Origin: Fibrobacter sp.
GTDB taxonomy: Bacteria; Fibrobacterota; Fibrobacteria; Fibrobacterales; Fibrobacteraceae
Reading direction: 5' to 3'
Assembly (NCBI GenBank): GCA_017475045.1
Contig: JAFVGH010000122.1
Span: 1-48,263 of the forward strand
DNA length: 48,263 nucleotides
Under the pieces are notes generated by a model, which saw nothing but the letters and a program-made list of their open reading frames with translations, ran no database searches and was not told the origin of the DNA. The translations under genes and the position numbers were made by a program. Each line of letters opens with the position of its first letter. Positions within the stretch are counted from its first letter, which is position 1. Positions 35,400 through 43,175 of this stretch are shown here, piece after piece.

Positions 35400-38096
35400 C
35401 TACACACCCTTCTTGAACTTCTTGCTCCACCAAAGAACGATGGGAGAGCAGATGCACACAGAAGAGTAGGTACCGATGAGAATGCCGAAGCACTGCACCA
35501 GGCCGAAGTCGCGGATGGAGGAACCGCCCTTCACGGCGAGAATCACGCACACGAACAAGGTGGTGAGGGATGTCACCATGGTGCGGCTGAAGCACTGGTT
35601 CAGAGACTTGTTGATGGTCTCGCCGAAGTTGCCGGAGCCAAACACTGCGGTATTTTCACGGATACGGTCGAAGTTCACGATGGTGTCGTTCACGGAGTAA
35701 CCGATCATGGTCAGCAAGGACGCAATCAAGGCACCGTCGAAGGACAGGCTGAATGCGGAGATGAAGCCGAGAGTGATGATGGTGTCGTGGACCAGGCCAA
35801 GCACCGCCGCCACACCGAAGCCGAGACCGAACTTGCCGAACCGGAACCACACGTAGAGCAGAATGCCGAGCCAGGCGAGGATCACAGACAAGATAGCGTT
35901 GAAACGGAGTTCCTTACCGATGGTGGGGCCCACGTTGTCCTTGGCCACGATTTCGCACTTCTGGCCTGCCTTGGCAAAGGCTTCGGCCATCTTGTCTTCG
36001 AAATTCACGTCGTCGGAGGCGCGCATGCTGATCTGGTAGGAGTTAGCAGAGGTACCGCCCAGAGTGCGGACCTTGGCACCGGTAATGCCAGCGGCAGAGA
36101 GAGCACCGCTCAGGTCCTTCTCGTGCTTGGCGTCATCCTGGTACTGAACCGTATAGACCTGGCCACCGGTGAAGTCGATGCTGAAGTCGAAACCCTTGAC
36201 GGCAATGCAGGCGATAGAGGCGATAATCAGGATGGTAGAAATCAGGCCGAAGCGACGGCGGTTGGGGATAATCTGGAGGTTGGCCTCGTTGATGGCCTTG
36301 AAGCCGTTACCGATGGAGAGCGTAGTCCTGTCGGCCTTGGCAAGACGCCAGTCGAGGATAGCGCGGGTCACGGTGATGGCGCAGAAGAGGGAGGTCAAGA
36401 TACCAATAGTAAGCGTAAGACCGAAACCCTTCACGGAACCGGTACCGATCTTGTAAAGGATAAGGCCGGTAAGCACGGTGGTCAAGTTGGAGTCCAAGAT
36501 GGCGCTGAAGGCACGTTCATAACCCTTGGCCACGGCAGCGCGAGCGGTAAGGCCGTTCTTCAATTCTTCACGGATACGTTCGTAGATAATCACGTTGGCG
36601 TCGAGAGACATACCCACCACCAAGATGAAACCGGCGATACCCGGGAGAGTCAGGGTGGCGTTGAACACGGACATCACAGCGGCGGTCACGAGAGTGTTGA
36701 TGACCATACCGAAGCTAGCGATAAGACCACCGAGGCGGTAGTAGGCAACCATGAACACCAAGCAGAGGATAAGGCCGATAGCACCGGAACCGAAGCCCTG
36801 GACGATGTTTTCTTCACCGAGGGTAGCACCCACGCTGCGGCTTTCAATAATCTTCATAGGAGCCTTGAGGGCACCGGCACGGAGAACCACAGCCAGGCGG
36901 TTGGCCTCGGCCATGTCGTCAAGACCGGTAATCTGGGCGTCGCCGTTGGGGATACGGTCACGAATCACAGGAGCAGAAATAACCTGGTTGTCGAGAACGA
37001 TGGCCATCTGCTTGCCGATGTTGGCAGCCGTGACAGCGGAGAACTTCTTGGGGCCGATACCGCCGAACTTGAGGGAGACGGCCACTTCGCCGGCGTTGGT
37101 ACCGTCGCTTACGCGGTAGGGACGGGCGTCAACGATGTCGTCACCACCCATTTCGGCACGGCGCTTGAGCAAGTAGAGACGCTTGGCCTTGATCTTGGAG
37201 CCGCGCTGTACCGGTTCGAGACCGCTACCGAAGGCAAAGTTCACGTCGCGGGGAATCAGCTTCTGAACACCTTCGGTCTCCAGGAGCTTCTTCACCTTCT
37301 CGATATTCTCTTCGGCGATAAAGCCGCCATTGCCAAAGTTCAGGTAATAGGCGCTGAGGGCGGTTCCGACCTCGCCAGCAGGTTCACCCTCGGCAGGAGC
37401 GGCTTCCTTGGCAGAATCGGTTGCGGCAACTTCGGCTGCAGCGGCAGCGGGAGCCTTGCCACCCAGGAGTTCTTCATCGGAAAGGGCCTTGGCGGTGTCG
37501 CCAGCGGGCTTGGCGCTATCAGCGGTAGCAGCGTTAGCGGCAGCAGCCACGGTAGAATCCTTAGCAGGCGCAGCCGTGGAATCAGTAGCGGCAGAGTCGG
37601 CCACGATGTCGGTGGTCTGACGGGTCAGGTACTGGTCGATAAGGCCCACAACCTGGGTAAACTTCTCAGATTCGGCCAAAATCTTGAATTCCAGCTTGGC
37701 GGTAGAACCCACCAGGGACTTGGCGGTGGAGTCGTCTACGCCGGCCAGTTCCACCAGGATACGGTCATCGCCGGAGGGGGAAATCTGGGGTTCGGAAAGA
37801 CCGAACTGGTCCACACGGTTACGGATGATTTCCAGGGACTGGGCCTGGATATCCTTTATGTCTTCATTGGGCTTCAGACCGGACTTGTCGATTTCCAGCG
37901 TGATGCTGGTACCGCCGGCCAGGTCAAGGCCGAAATTGATGGACTTGGAGCCCAGCTTCGGATTTTCCTTGAGGAAAGCCTTCTTTTCGTCGCCCTTCCT
38001 GGAGTGAACCTGGATAGAGGGCCACACGGTATAGGCCGAAAGTGCTATTACAAGGAGAATGATAAATTCCCGCATTCCAAATTTATGTTTGTTCAT
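35400..38096 (-). CDS. secDF: Protein translocase subunits SecD and SecF, fused
   Basis: Proton-driven accessory to the Sec translocon. The single protein of 898 residues holds 12 membrane segments in two halves. The SecD half has INFGLDLAGGTSITLEID, SVGATLGEENI, and the RND-like block GMSLDANVIIYERIREE. The SecF half starts near residue 600 with IDFTGGQVYTVQY, then VGPTIGKELR and GYSVNDTIVNFDRIREN. An Ala/Ser/Thr/Asp low-complexity insert (about residues 165-260) sits inside the first periplasmic domain of SecD and is unusual. The ATG has AAGGGAT before it, and a TACATTTG box lies about 40 bases upstream. Confidence 0.96.
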   Translation of the reverse strand: MNKHKFGMREFIILLVIALSAYTVWPSIQVHSRKGDEKKAFLKENPKLGSKSINFGLDLAGGTSITLEIDKSGLKPNEDIKDIQAQSLEIIRNRVDQFGLSEPQISPSGDDRILVELAGVDDSTAKSLVGSTAKLEFKILAESEKFTQVVGLIDQYLTRQTTDIVADSAATDSTAAPAKDSTVAAAANAATADSAKPAGDTAKALSDEELLGGKAPAAAAAEVAATDSAKEAAPAEGEPAGEVGTALSAYYLNFGNGGFIAEENIEKVKKLLETEGVQKLIPRDVNFAFGSGLEPVQRGSKIKAKRLYLLKRRAEMGGDDIVDARPYRVSDGTNAGEVAVSLKFGGIGPKKFSAVTAANIGKQMAIVLDNQVISAPVIRDRIPNGDAQITGLDDMAEANRLAVVLRAGALKAPMKIIESRSVGATLGEENIVQGFGSGAIGLILCLVFMVAYYRLGGLIASFGMVINTLVTAAVMSVFNATLTLPGIAGFILVVGMSLDANVIIYERIREELKNGLTARAAVAKGYERAFSAILDSNLTTVLTGLILYKIGTGSVKGFGLTLTIGILTSLFCAITVTRAILDWRLAKADRTTLSIGNGFKAINEANLQIIPNRRRFGLISTILIIASIACIAVKGFDFSIDFTGGQVYTVQYQDDAKHEKDLSGALSAAGITGAKVRTLGGTSANSYQISMRASDDVNFEDKMAEAFAKAGQKCEIVAKDNVGPTIGKELRFNAILSVILAWLGILLYVWFRFGKFGLGFGVAAVLGLVHDTIITLGFISAFSLSFDGALIASLLTMIGYSVNDTIVNFDRIRENTAVFGSGNFGETINKSLNQCFSRTMVTSLTTLFVCVILAVKGGSSIRDFGLVQCFGILIGTYSSVCICSPIVLWWSKKFKKGV

Positions 38097-38243
38097 TTGT
38101 AATCCCTTAGTAAGGCATTATTCAGTAAGTTTTGCGCGCAAATGTAGAAAAATAGTGGGAAGTAGGGAGTAGAAAACAGGAAGTTGAAGGTATAAAAGGT
38201 GCCGTCGGGGGCTAAGAACGGCGAAAAAGCGGCGTTTTTTCAA

Positions 38244-38267
38244 AGAAAAAGGGGGAAGCCTCCCCCT
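38244..38267 (-). terminator. Rho-independent terminator after brnA
   Basis: On the minus strand AGGGGGA-GGCT-TCCCCCT is followed by TTTTC. It lies 11 bases after the brnA stop. Related GGGGGA/CCCCCT hairpins occur at 39016-39033. Confidence 0.75.
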
Positions 38268-38277
38268 AACTCCTCAA

Positions 38278-38493
38278 CTATTTCCACCGCATAGTCAGCT
38301 TGCGTTTGCACAGGGCACAGTCCGTGAGATACGAATCTATGAGCGTCTGGTACGGTATCCCGACGTCTTTCGCCATGTTCTTGAAGTAATCGATGGTACT
38401 TGAATTGAGGCGGATGGTTATCTGCTTTTTCAACGCCGCCGCATAAGGGTTCTTCACCGCCTTCATGCCCGAAAAGTCATATTCCTTTTTCAT
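38278..38493 (-). CDS. brnA: BrnA-type antitoxin
   Basis: The 71-residue protein has the ribbon-helix-helix pattern QITIRLNSSTIDYFKNMAKDVGIPYQTLIDSYL, typical of BrnA/CopG antitoxins (BrnA_antitoxin family). It would neutralise the BrnT toxin and repress the operon. The start overlaps the toxin stop (ATGA), with the toxin first, which is the normal brnTA order. A Cys-rich C-terminus (CALCKRK) is noteworthy. A hairpin terminator follows. Confidence 0.88.
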   Translation of the reverse strand: MKKEYDFSGMKAVKNPYAAALKKQITIRLNSSTIDYFKNMAKDVGIPYQTLIDSYLTDCALCKRKLTMRWK

Positions 38494-38804
38494 ATTCCGT
38501 CTCCTTTCCGTTCATTCCAATAATACTGAAACTCCTTCTTGGTCGCCTTGCGGGCACTGATAATCCGATTGACAACAATCTCCATATCAAGAATGCTCCG
38601 TTCCGCATAAACCACGACAAGAGTCCTCAATTTTTCGGACAGACCTACAAGAATGGACCTGTCCTCATTTTTTGAATGTTCAACATCAAAAAAGACCCTG
38701 GCATGTTCATCTTCAAAGCAGGACTTGGCTTCTTCAAATGAAATCCCATGCTTCCTTTGATTTATCGCATTCTTCCGTTGGTCCCACTCGAATTCTACTT
38801 CCAT
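38490..38804 (-). CDS. brnT: BrnT-type ribonuclease toxin
   Basis: The 104-residue protein matches BrnT (DUF497), a RelE-like ribosome-independent RNase toxin: VEFEWDQRKNAINQRKHGISFEEAKSCF near the N-terminus and ISARKATKKE near the C-terminus. It is first in the operon with brnA, overlapping by 4 bases. A perfect palindrome 16 bases upstream is the probable BrnA operator. It lies at the edge of an accessory region next to secDF. Confidence 0.93.
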   Translation of the reverse strand: MEVEFEWDQRKNAINQRKHGISFEEAKSCFEDEHARVFFDVEHSKNEDRSILVGLSEKLRTLVVVYAERSILDMEIVVNRIISARKATKKEFQYYWNERKGDGI

Positions 38805-38819
38805 ATAGAACTCCGTGGT

Positions 38820-38838
38820 GTAATTATAATATAATTAC
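38820..38838. promoter_or_regulatory. Probable BrnA operator
   Basis: GTAATTATA-A-TATAATTAC is a perfect 9-bp palindrome with a 1-base centre, starting 16 bases upstream of the brnT ATG and overlapping a TATATTAT box. BrnA autorepression is known for the family. The exact site is inferred. Confidence 0.7.
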
Positions 38839-39134
38839 ATTTTCGAGAAAAGACAACAAATACTTTAGACATATTCCCATTTTTTTTCGGAAAAGCCTCC
38901 GCTTGGCAGACGGGGACTACCCCCATCTACTAGTATAGACTCTTTTTTTCGGGAAATATTGCCTTGCCGATGTGTAAATTTTCAGCAATTTACCAAAAAG
39001 GGGAAAGCCTTCGCCTAGGGGGCAAGCCCCCTAATACCCCCATTGCCGATGAGTGGTGTGGAGCGTGGAATTGACAACTCGGCGGCGGGTTAGTCCGAAC
39101 CCTTGAAACACTTGGTGCGGCGTCCGTAATTATG
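38839..39134. other. Intergenic stretch without a recognisable gene
   Basis: Between the brnT operator and the ATPase promoter repeats I see no credible gene. It holds a TTTTTTTT run, a G/C hairpin TAGGGGGC-AA-GCCCCCTA (39016-39033) and mixed sequence. It may be remnants of an inserted or deleted element. Confidence 0.5.
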
Positions 39135-39193
39135 TGATTTTCATAAATTCTATTATATGATTTTCATAAACAAAACTATTGATTTTTCATAAA
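39135..39193. repeat. Three TGATTTTCATAAA repeats over the second ATPase promoter
   Basis: Units start at 39135, 39158 and 39180 (22-23 bases apart): TGATTTTCATAAA, TGATTTTCATAAA and TGATTTTTCATAAA. Unit 2 lies in the palindrome TATGA-TTT-TCATA. The third overlaps the -35 position (TTGATT) of a promoter whose -10 is TATATT (39203-39208), 26 bases before the ATPase ATG. They look like operators two helical turns apart. Confidence 0.85.
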
Positions 39194-39228
39194 AAATTTA
39201 GCTATATTTAAAGAAAAAAGGCATAATT

Positions 39229-40395
39229 ATGATTGAAAGGTCAATTTCCAAGACAATTATAGACATGGCAAAGAATTTTCCCGTGGTCACGCTGACGGGG
39301 CCTAGGCAAAGTGGCAAATCCACCTTGCTGAAATCATGCTTTACGGACTATAAATACATTTCGCTAGAAGACCCCGATATTCGCCAACTCGCCGAAAACG
39401 ACCCCCGCGGATTCCTAAAGGACTGCGGAACAAAATGTATTATAGACGAGGCGCAACGCGTTCCAGACTTATTTTCCTATCTACAGACAATCGTAGATTC
39501 TCGTGACGAGTGCGGACAGTTTATTTTGTCCGGTTCGCACAATTTCTTATTGATGGAACGTATTTCGCAAAGCCTCGCCGGACGCACAAGCATTCTCAAG
39601 CTTTTCCCATTTTCCGCCGAAGAATTAAGGGCTGTAGACAAACTTCCAAATGATCTTGACGAAATTTTGCTCAAAGGTTGTTATCCAAGACTCTATGACA
39701 AGAAAGTTTCGGCAAAGGAATACTTCACATCTTACCTACAGACGTATGTCGAACGGGATGTCCGCCTATTGCGAAACATAACCGACATGACGGCTTTCAA
39801 GCGTTTTCTCAAACTATGCGCGGCAAACGTCGGATCCATTTTGAACGTAACCTCGCTTGCCAAAGACGCGGGAATATCCGTCATAACGGCTAACTCCTGG
39901 ATTTCGATTCTTGAAGCCAGTTTTATACTTCTTCGCCTGCCTCCGTACTATAAGAATTTTTCAAAAAGAGTCATCAAATCGCCTAAAATCTATTTCTGCG
40001 ACACGGGGCTGCTGTGCAATCTGTTGAACATTTTCAACCGAGAACAGTTGCAAAAAAACGGATTGCGCGGAGCAATCTTTGAGAATTTCGTGGTTACCGA
40101 ATACATGAAAAATGCACTGTTTAAAGGCGAAGAACCGCAACTTTATTTCTGGCGCGACACGAACCAGAATGAAGTCGACTTGCTTTGCGAAACCGATGGT
40201 GAACTGAACGCCATCGAAATCAAGTCTGGCGAGACAAAGAACCAGAAATTCTACGACGGATTGAAGAAATTTGCCGAAGTCGCAGGCATTCCGCTAACGA
40301 ACACAAGAGTCGTCTATGGCGGCGACGATTCTTACCTCGGAGAAAACCAGAAGTTCATCAGTTGGAAAGAAATAACCCCTATTCAGAATCCTTGA
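39229..40395 (+). CDS. AAA family ATPase with DUF4143-type C-terminus (second copy)
   Basis: The 388-residue protein has Walker A GPRQSGKST at residues 24-32, Walker B CIIDEAQRVP with D73/E74, and the sensor region ILSGSHNFLLMERISQSLAGRT. The DUF4143 part begins about residue 180 with DAGISVITANSWISILEA and closes with YFWRDTNQNEVDLLCE and AIEIKSG, a PD-(D/E)XK-like nuclease pattern. It shares architecture, not close sequence, with the 10.6 kb ATPase. AAAAGG precedes the ATG. The 3' end overlaps the FISUMP gene by 17 bases on the opposite strand. The repeats upstream are described separately. Confidence 0.92.
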   Translation: MIERSISKTIIDMAKNFPVVTLTGPRQSGKSTLLKSCFTDYKYISLEDPDIRQLAENDPRGFLKDCGTKCIIDEAQRVPDLFSYLQTIVDSRDECGQFILSGSHNFLLMERISQSLAGRTSILKLFPFSAEELRAVDKLPNDLDEILLKGCYPRLYDKKVSAKEYFTSYLQTYVERDVRLLRNITDMTAFKRFLKLCAANVGSILNVTSLAKDAGISVITANSWISILEASFILLRLPPYYKNFSKRVIKSPKIYFCDTGLLCNLLNIFNREQLQKNGLRGAIFENFVVTEYMKNALFKGEEPQLYFWRDTNQNEVDLLCETDGELNAIEIKSGETKNQKFYDGLKKFAEVAGIPLTNTRVVYGGDDSYLGENQKFISWKEITPIQNP

Positions 40396-41497
40396 GGCAA
40401 CGGACAGAGTGAGCGAATTTCTTGTACTCAGTGTATTCGTAGCCTTTAAAACTGTCGTAACGCAAATGCACGGCATACGCGAATTCGCTACCATGCTCTA
40501 TTGTAGACCAGAAATAGGTGTAGTAGCCTGCATCCTTGAAACCGCCGAATTTACTACCGGGCTGCCATTGGCCAGCAGGAAGAGCAGAGAATCCGCGACG
40601 GTTTGTTGCTTCACCTTCCGTAGCAGATTTCCAACCAGTCTGCGACTTAAGCGAAATGCCTGCGACTTCTTGAGAACTCATAAGGGTATCAAGCGAATTC
40701 AAGTCGGGCAGATGCCAACCGGCAGGGCAAACGCCCTGCTGCACACCGGTAGGGTTGCAAGTATTGCCATCGCCACATTCTACATTATTCATAGCAACTT
40801 CCCAAGTGTACAGGCGACCATACTTGGCACAGGAGTCAGCTTCGTCGTTGTAGCAGCCACTCCATGCATAGTTTCCCATGCTGGACACATCACCCGGATC
40901 GTAGTTCAGGTTCTGTGCCATCCATGTATGACATTTTTCGTGGAGTCTATTGCAAATTTCGATAGTCTTGTATACCTGGCCGTCACGGGGGTCTAGCATT
41001 TCGCCATATTTGCCAGCGGCAAGCATCTCCTGATTTAGGTATTCAAGCGACGAGGTCGCATCCTTGCAGATCTGATTTGCAGGGCAGTTTTTTGCATAGT
41101 AACCGGATGGTTTCACCCCCTCTGGCCAACTGTTTGGCGTCGTTCCCGAGGAACTAGATGAATAGCCATTCTTGCTGTCGCTCGACTTGTCACTCGATGA
41201 AGAGAAATCGCAGTCCATCTTCTCAATGAGAGTCCCGATGACCCAGCCACTGTCGCCATCGCAAACAGCCATGTCATGGTATTCCGTCAGGTATGTGGCG
41301 ACGCACTTCTGGCTCTTGCCGCAGTCGTAATCCGACAGTTCCATGAATGTCTCGACGGTGTCAGGAATTCCACCACGGTTCCCGCCACTACCATTATCAC
41401 CACTTGCCGACGACGAGTCATCGCAGGCGGAAAGGGCAAAACCGAGCACCCCCGCAAGGGCGCAGACCGTAAACTTTTTCACGAATGTGTTTTTCAT
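40379..41497 (-). CDS. FISUMP-domain lipoprotein (downstream copy)
   Basis: The 372-residue protein has a signal peptide with lipobox LSAC after MKNTFVKKFTVCALAGVL, then a Ser/Gly/Asp-rich linker. The C-terminal domain (about 170-372) is the Fibrobacter succinogenes major paralogous domain: DGQVYKTIEI, WMAQNLNYD, CAKYGRLYTWEVAM, GVCPAGWHLP, GFSALPAG, FWSTIE and SVRCLKDSE. Many such paralogs occur in Fibrobacter; their function is not established. It lies 18 bases after the other FISUMP gene and shares its transcript. Its extra cysteines suggest disulfides. Confidence 0.93.
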   Translation of the reverse strand: MKNTFVKKFTVCALAGVLGFALSACDDSSSASGDNGSGGNRGGIPDTVETFMELSDYDCGKSQKCVATYLTEYHDMAVCDGDSGWVIGTLIEKMDCDFSSSSDKSSDSKNGYSSSSSGTTPNSWPEGVKPSGYYAKNCPANQICKDATSSLEYLNQEMLAAGKYGEMLDPRDGQVYKTIEICNRLHEKCHTWMAQNLNYDPGDVSSMGNYAWSGCYNDEADSCAKYGRLYTWEVAMNNVECGDGNTCNPTGVQQGVCPAGWHLPDLNSLDTLMSSQEVAGISLKSQTGWKSATEGEATNRRGFSALPAGQWQPGSKFGGFKDAGYYTYFWSTIEHGSEFAYAVHLRYDSFKGYEYTEYKKFAHSVRCLKDSE

Positions 41498-41515
41498 AGC
41501 AAAACCTTTGGGTTA

Positions 41516-42631
41516 TTACTCAGAGTCCTTGAGACAACGAACAGAATACCCGAAGTTCTCGTAGTTGACATTGTCCGAGCCCGCATTGTCGAAGTCGTAG
41601 TGCAAACCCATGAAGTACGCGAGGTTGCTAGAGTTCTCGGTAGAACTCCAGAAGTGCGCGCATTCGTTACCCTCGCTGAAGTAACCCCCATTGTACCTGT
41701 AGTAAATCCTGTAGCCGGCAGGAAGCGCCGAAAACCCGAAGGCATCCGTTCCGTTACCGTTACTACTCCAGCCTGTCACAGACTTGAGCTTGGTACCCGC
41801 CGTATTAAAAGACACATATTTCGTATGGAAATCGTCAACGGCCACAATCAGGGCCTTCCATTCATCATTGCTTGGCAGGTGCCAGCCCTTGGGGCAAATG
41901 CCCCTAACAGGGTATGTCGGCGAGCATGTCTTGCCATATCCGCAGCCCTTGCCGTTTGTGCTCCACTCACCCACGCTATCCATGGCAGCCGTCCAGGTGT
42001 AAAGACGGCCGTACTTGGCGCAGTTGGCAGGGTCGTTGTCGTAGCACCAGCTGGTGGAATCGGAGAAGTAAACATTACTGTTATAGGAAAAGTTATAGGG
42101 AACATCGATGTAGGCATAATTCAGGTTCTGAGCCATCCAAACCTGATCTCCGATTTTAACCGTCTTATAGACTTGTCCATCACGTTCATCGGTAAACTCG
42201 CCATAGTTAATGTCCGGATTCAAGTAATCCCAAGCGCTTTTCATTTCTTCGCTAGACGAAGACACCTCCTTGCCCGCAGAGCTGTTGCTTGACTTCGTAG
42301 TCGTTCCAGATGAATTCGAGTTGCTGGACTTGGTCGATGTTCCTGCCGAAGAAGGATTGCCCTTGCTGTCGCTGGAGTCGTCGGTCACTTCGGCGGGATC
42401 GTTGGACTTGCTGTCGCTGGAGATTGCTTCGTCCTTATCGTTGGAACGAGAATCACTGGATTCTTCGCGGCTATCGCCGCTCAGAATGACGTTATTGTCA
42501 TCGTCACCCGCCGACGAAGAGTCGTCACAGGCGGAAAGGGCAAAGATTGCCGCCAACAAGAAGATGGTTAGAGATTGTTTCCCCTGAAACAAGTTCAGGG
42601 TCGCAATGACACGCTGGAAAGACTTCTTCAT
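41516..42631 (-). CDS. FISUMP-domain lipoprotein (upstream copy) with two in-frame palindromes
   Basis: The 371-residue protein has an unusual signal peptide: MKKSFQRVIATLNLFQGK, then the hydrophobic TIFLLAAIFALSAC lipobox. A long linker of Ser/Asp/Lys repeats (SSDSK, SNSNSSG) follows. The FISUMP domain spans about residues 150-371 (FTDERDGQVYKTVKIGDQVW, MAQNLNYAYIDV, GICPKGWHLPSNDEWK, GFSALPAGYRIYY, FWSSTE, SVRCLKDSE). Two stretches (encoding ATLNLFQG and LSGDSREESS) are GTCAT palindromes in frame. A -10-like TATATT at about 42663-42668 and GGGGATG near the ATG are visible. Poly-C and poly-G tracts lie farther upstream. Confidence 0.93.
   Translation of the reverse strand: MKKSFQRVIATLNLFQGKQSLTIFLLAAIFALSACDDSSSAGDDDNNVILSGDSREESSDSRSNDKDEAISSDSKSNDPAEVTDDSSDSKGNPSSAGTSTKSSNSNSSGTTTKSSNSSAGKEVSSSSEEMKSAWDYLNPDINYGEFTDERDGQVYKTVKIGDQVWMAQNLNYAYIDVPYNFSYNSNVYFSDSTSWCYDNDPANCAKYGRLYTWTAAMDSVGEWSTNGKGCGYGKTCSPTYPVRGICPKGWHLPSNDEWKALIVAVDDFHTKYVSFNTAGTKLKSVTGWSSNGNGTDAFGFSALPAGYRIYYRYNGGYFSEGNECAHFWSSTENSSNLAYFMGLHYDFDNAGSDNVNYENFGYSVRCLKDSE
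42460..42490 (-). repeat. GTCATT-headed palindrome inside the lipoprotein linker
   Basis: Read on the minus strand, GTC is followed by ATTCT-GA-GCGGC-GATA-GCCGC-GA-AGAAT, a perfect two-part hairpin. It is in frame and encodes part of the Ser/Asp linker (LSGDSREE). Confidence 0.7.
42582..42610 (-). repeat. GTCATTGCGA palindrome inside the lipoprotein signal peptide
   Basis: Read on the minus strand, GTCATTGCGA is followed by CCCTGAA-CTTGT-TTCAGGG. It is in frame and encodes IATLNLFQG. This sequence type is widely seen between genes in other bacteria (recollection, not searched). Confidence 0.75.
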
Positions 42632-42689
42632 AAGAACATCCCCGTCTATAGTTTATCTTGTTAAATATAGGTAATGCCCCTGCCAAAGT

Positions 42690-42740
42690 CCATACCCCCC
42701 CCCATTGTAAAATTCAGGAAACAAATCGGGGGGGGTATGG
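42690..42740. repeat. Inverted repeat with poly-C and poly-G tracts
   Basis: CCATA followed by nine C (42695-42703) faces eight G (42728-42735) followed by TATGG, giving 13-bp arms around a 25-base loop. It lies about 60-110 bases upstream of the FISUMP lipoprotein ATG. Confidence 0.75.
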
Positions 42741-42971
42741 CACTGGAAACAGAACTCTCGGCGGAAACTCGCAGGGACTAACAGTCACAAGAGTTTCCTC
42801 CTGCAGAAACGGTTTTTGCCACAAAAAAAGTCTTGACCGCAAAGCACTTGTAAACCAGAGCCATTCTTGTGTTTTTCGACCGAGATGTGAGTTTCTCGAG
42901 TGAACAGTCGAAGGTCGTGAGTCCCTGTGAACGAGAGATATTCACATCGAGGGAGAGATTTGTTAAAAAAA
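42741..42971. other. Intergenic region with possible structured RNA
   Basis: No credible gene is present. Nested complementary segments occur at 42884-42948: GATGTGA/TCACATC, TCTCG/CGAGA and ACAG/CTGT. A separate pair, GGAAACTC (42763-42770) and GAGTTTCC (42791-42798), is also present. A non-coding RNA is possible but not proved. Confidence 0.3.
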
Positions 42972-43001
42972 TTGCCTTTTCCTGGCTCTGTTTTGTATAT
43001 T
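42972..43001 (+). promoter_or_regulatory. Promoter-like sequence upstream of the dinJ leader hairpin
   Basis: TTGCCT (42972-42977), 18-bp spacer, TATATT (42996-43001). Transcription would begin just before the large hairpin at 43015. Confidence 0.45.
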
Positions 43002-43014
43002 ACCCCGCGAAAGT

Positions 43015-43078
43015 CGTATTTCCATATCCCATAGCAGCCAAAATAAGCTGCGGGCTATGGAAATACGGCTTTTTTTGC
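43015..43078 (+). terminator. Large hairpin with T-run (terminator or attenuator)
   Basis: CGTATTTCCATA (43015-43026) pairs perfectly with TATGGAAATACG (43056-43067), with an inner GCAGC/GCTGC stem, followed by CTTTTTTTG. It would form at the very 5' end of a transcript from the promoter above, ahead of an AGGAGG site at 43085-43090. Confidence 0.7.
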
Positions 43079-43126
43079 GTTTATAGGAGGTTTAATGAGA
43101 AATAACGCAATTTATAATACAATGTA

Positions 43127-43163
43127 TTGTTACTTTACTAAAATCTATATATATTTTAGTAAA
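43127..43163 (+). promoter_or_regulatory. dinJ promoter with palindromic operator
   Basis: TTTACTAAAAT (43134-43144) and ATTTTAGTAAA (43153-43163) form a perfect 11-bp inverted repeat with an 8-base spacer. TTGTTA (43127-43132), a 17-bp spacer and TATATT (43150-43155) place the promoter inside it, with GGAG and the ATG at 43176 downstream. Autorepression by the antitoxin is the likely meaning. Confidence 0.7.
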
Positions 43164-43175
43164 ATGGAGCAAATT

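Noticed and set aside
35787..38102. 771-residue open frame antisense to secDF
   Set aside because: Composition is Gly/His/Gln-rich nonsense typical of reverse reading. SecDF motifs are clear on the other strand.
42690..42740. Ordinary Rho-independent terminator
   Set aside because: The loop is 25 bases and no T-run follows on either strand; the homopolymers are the notable part.
42658..43105. Two small plus-strand open frames (81 and 78 codons)
   Set aside because: No ribosome site, no recognisable composition, and they cross repeats and hairpins.
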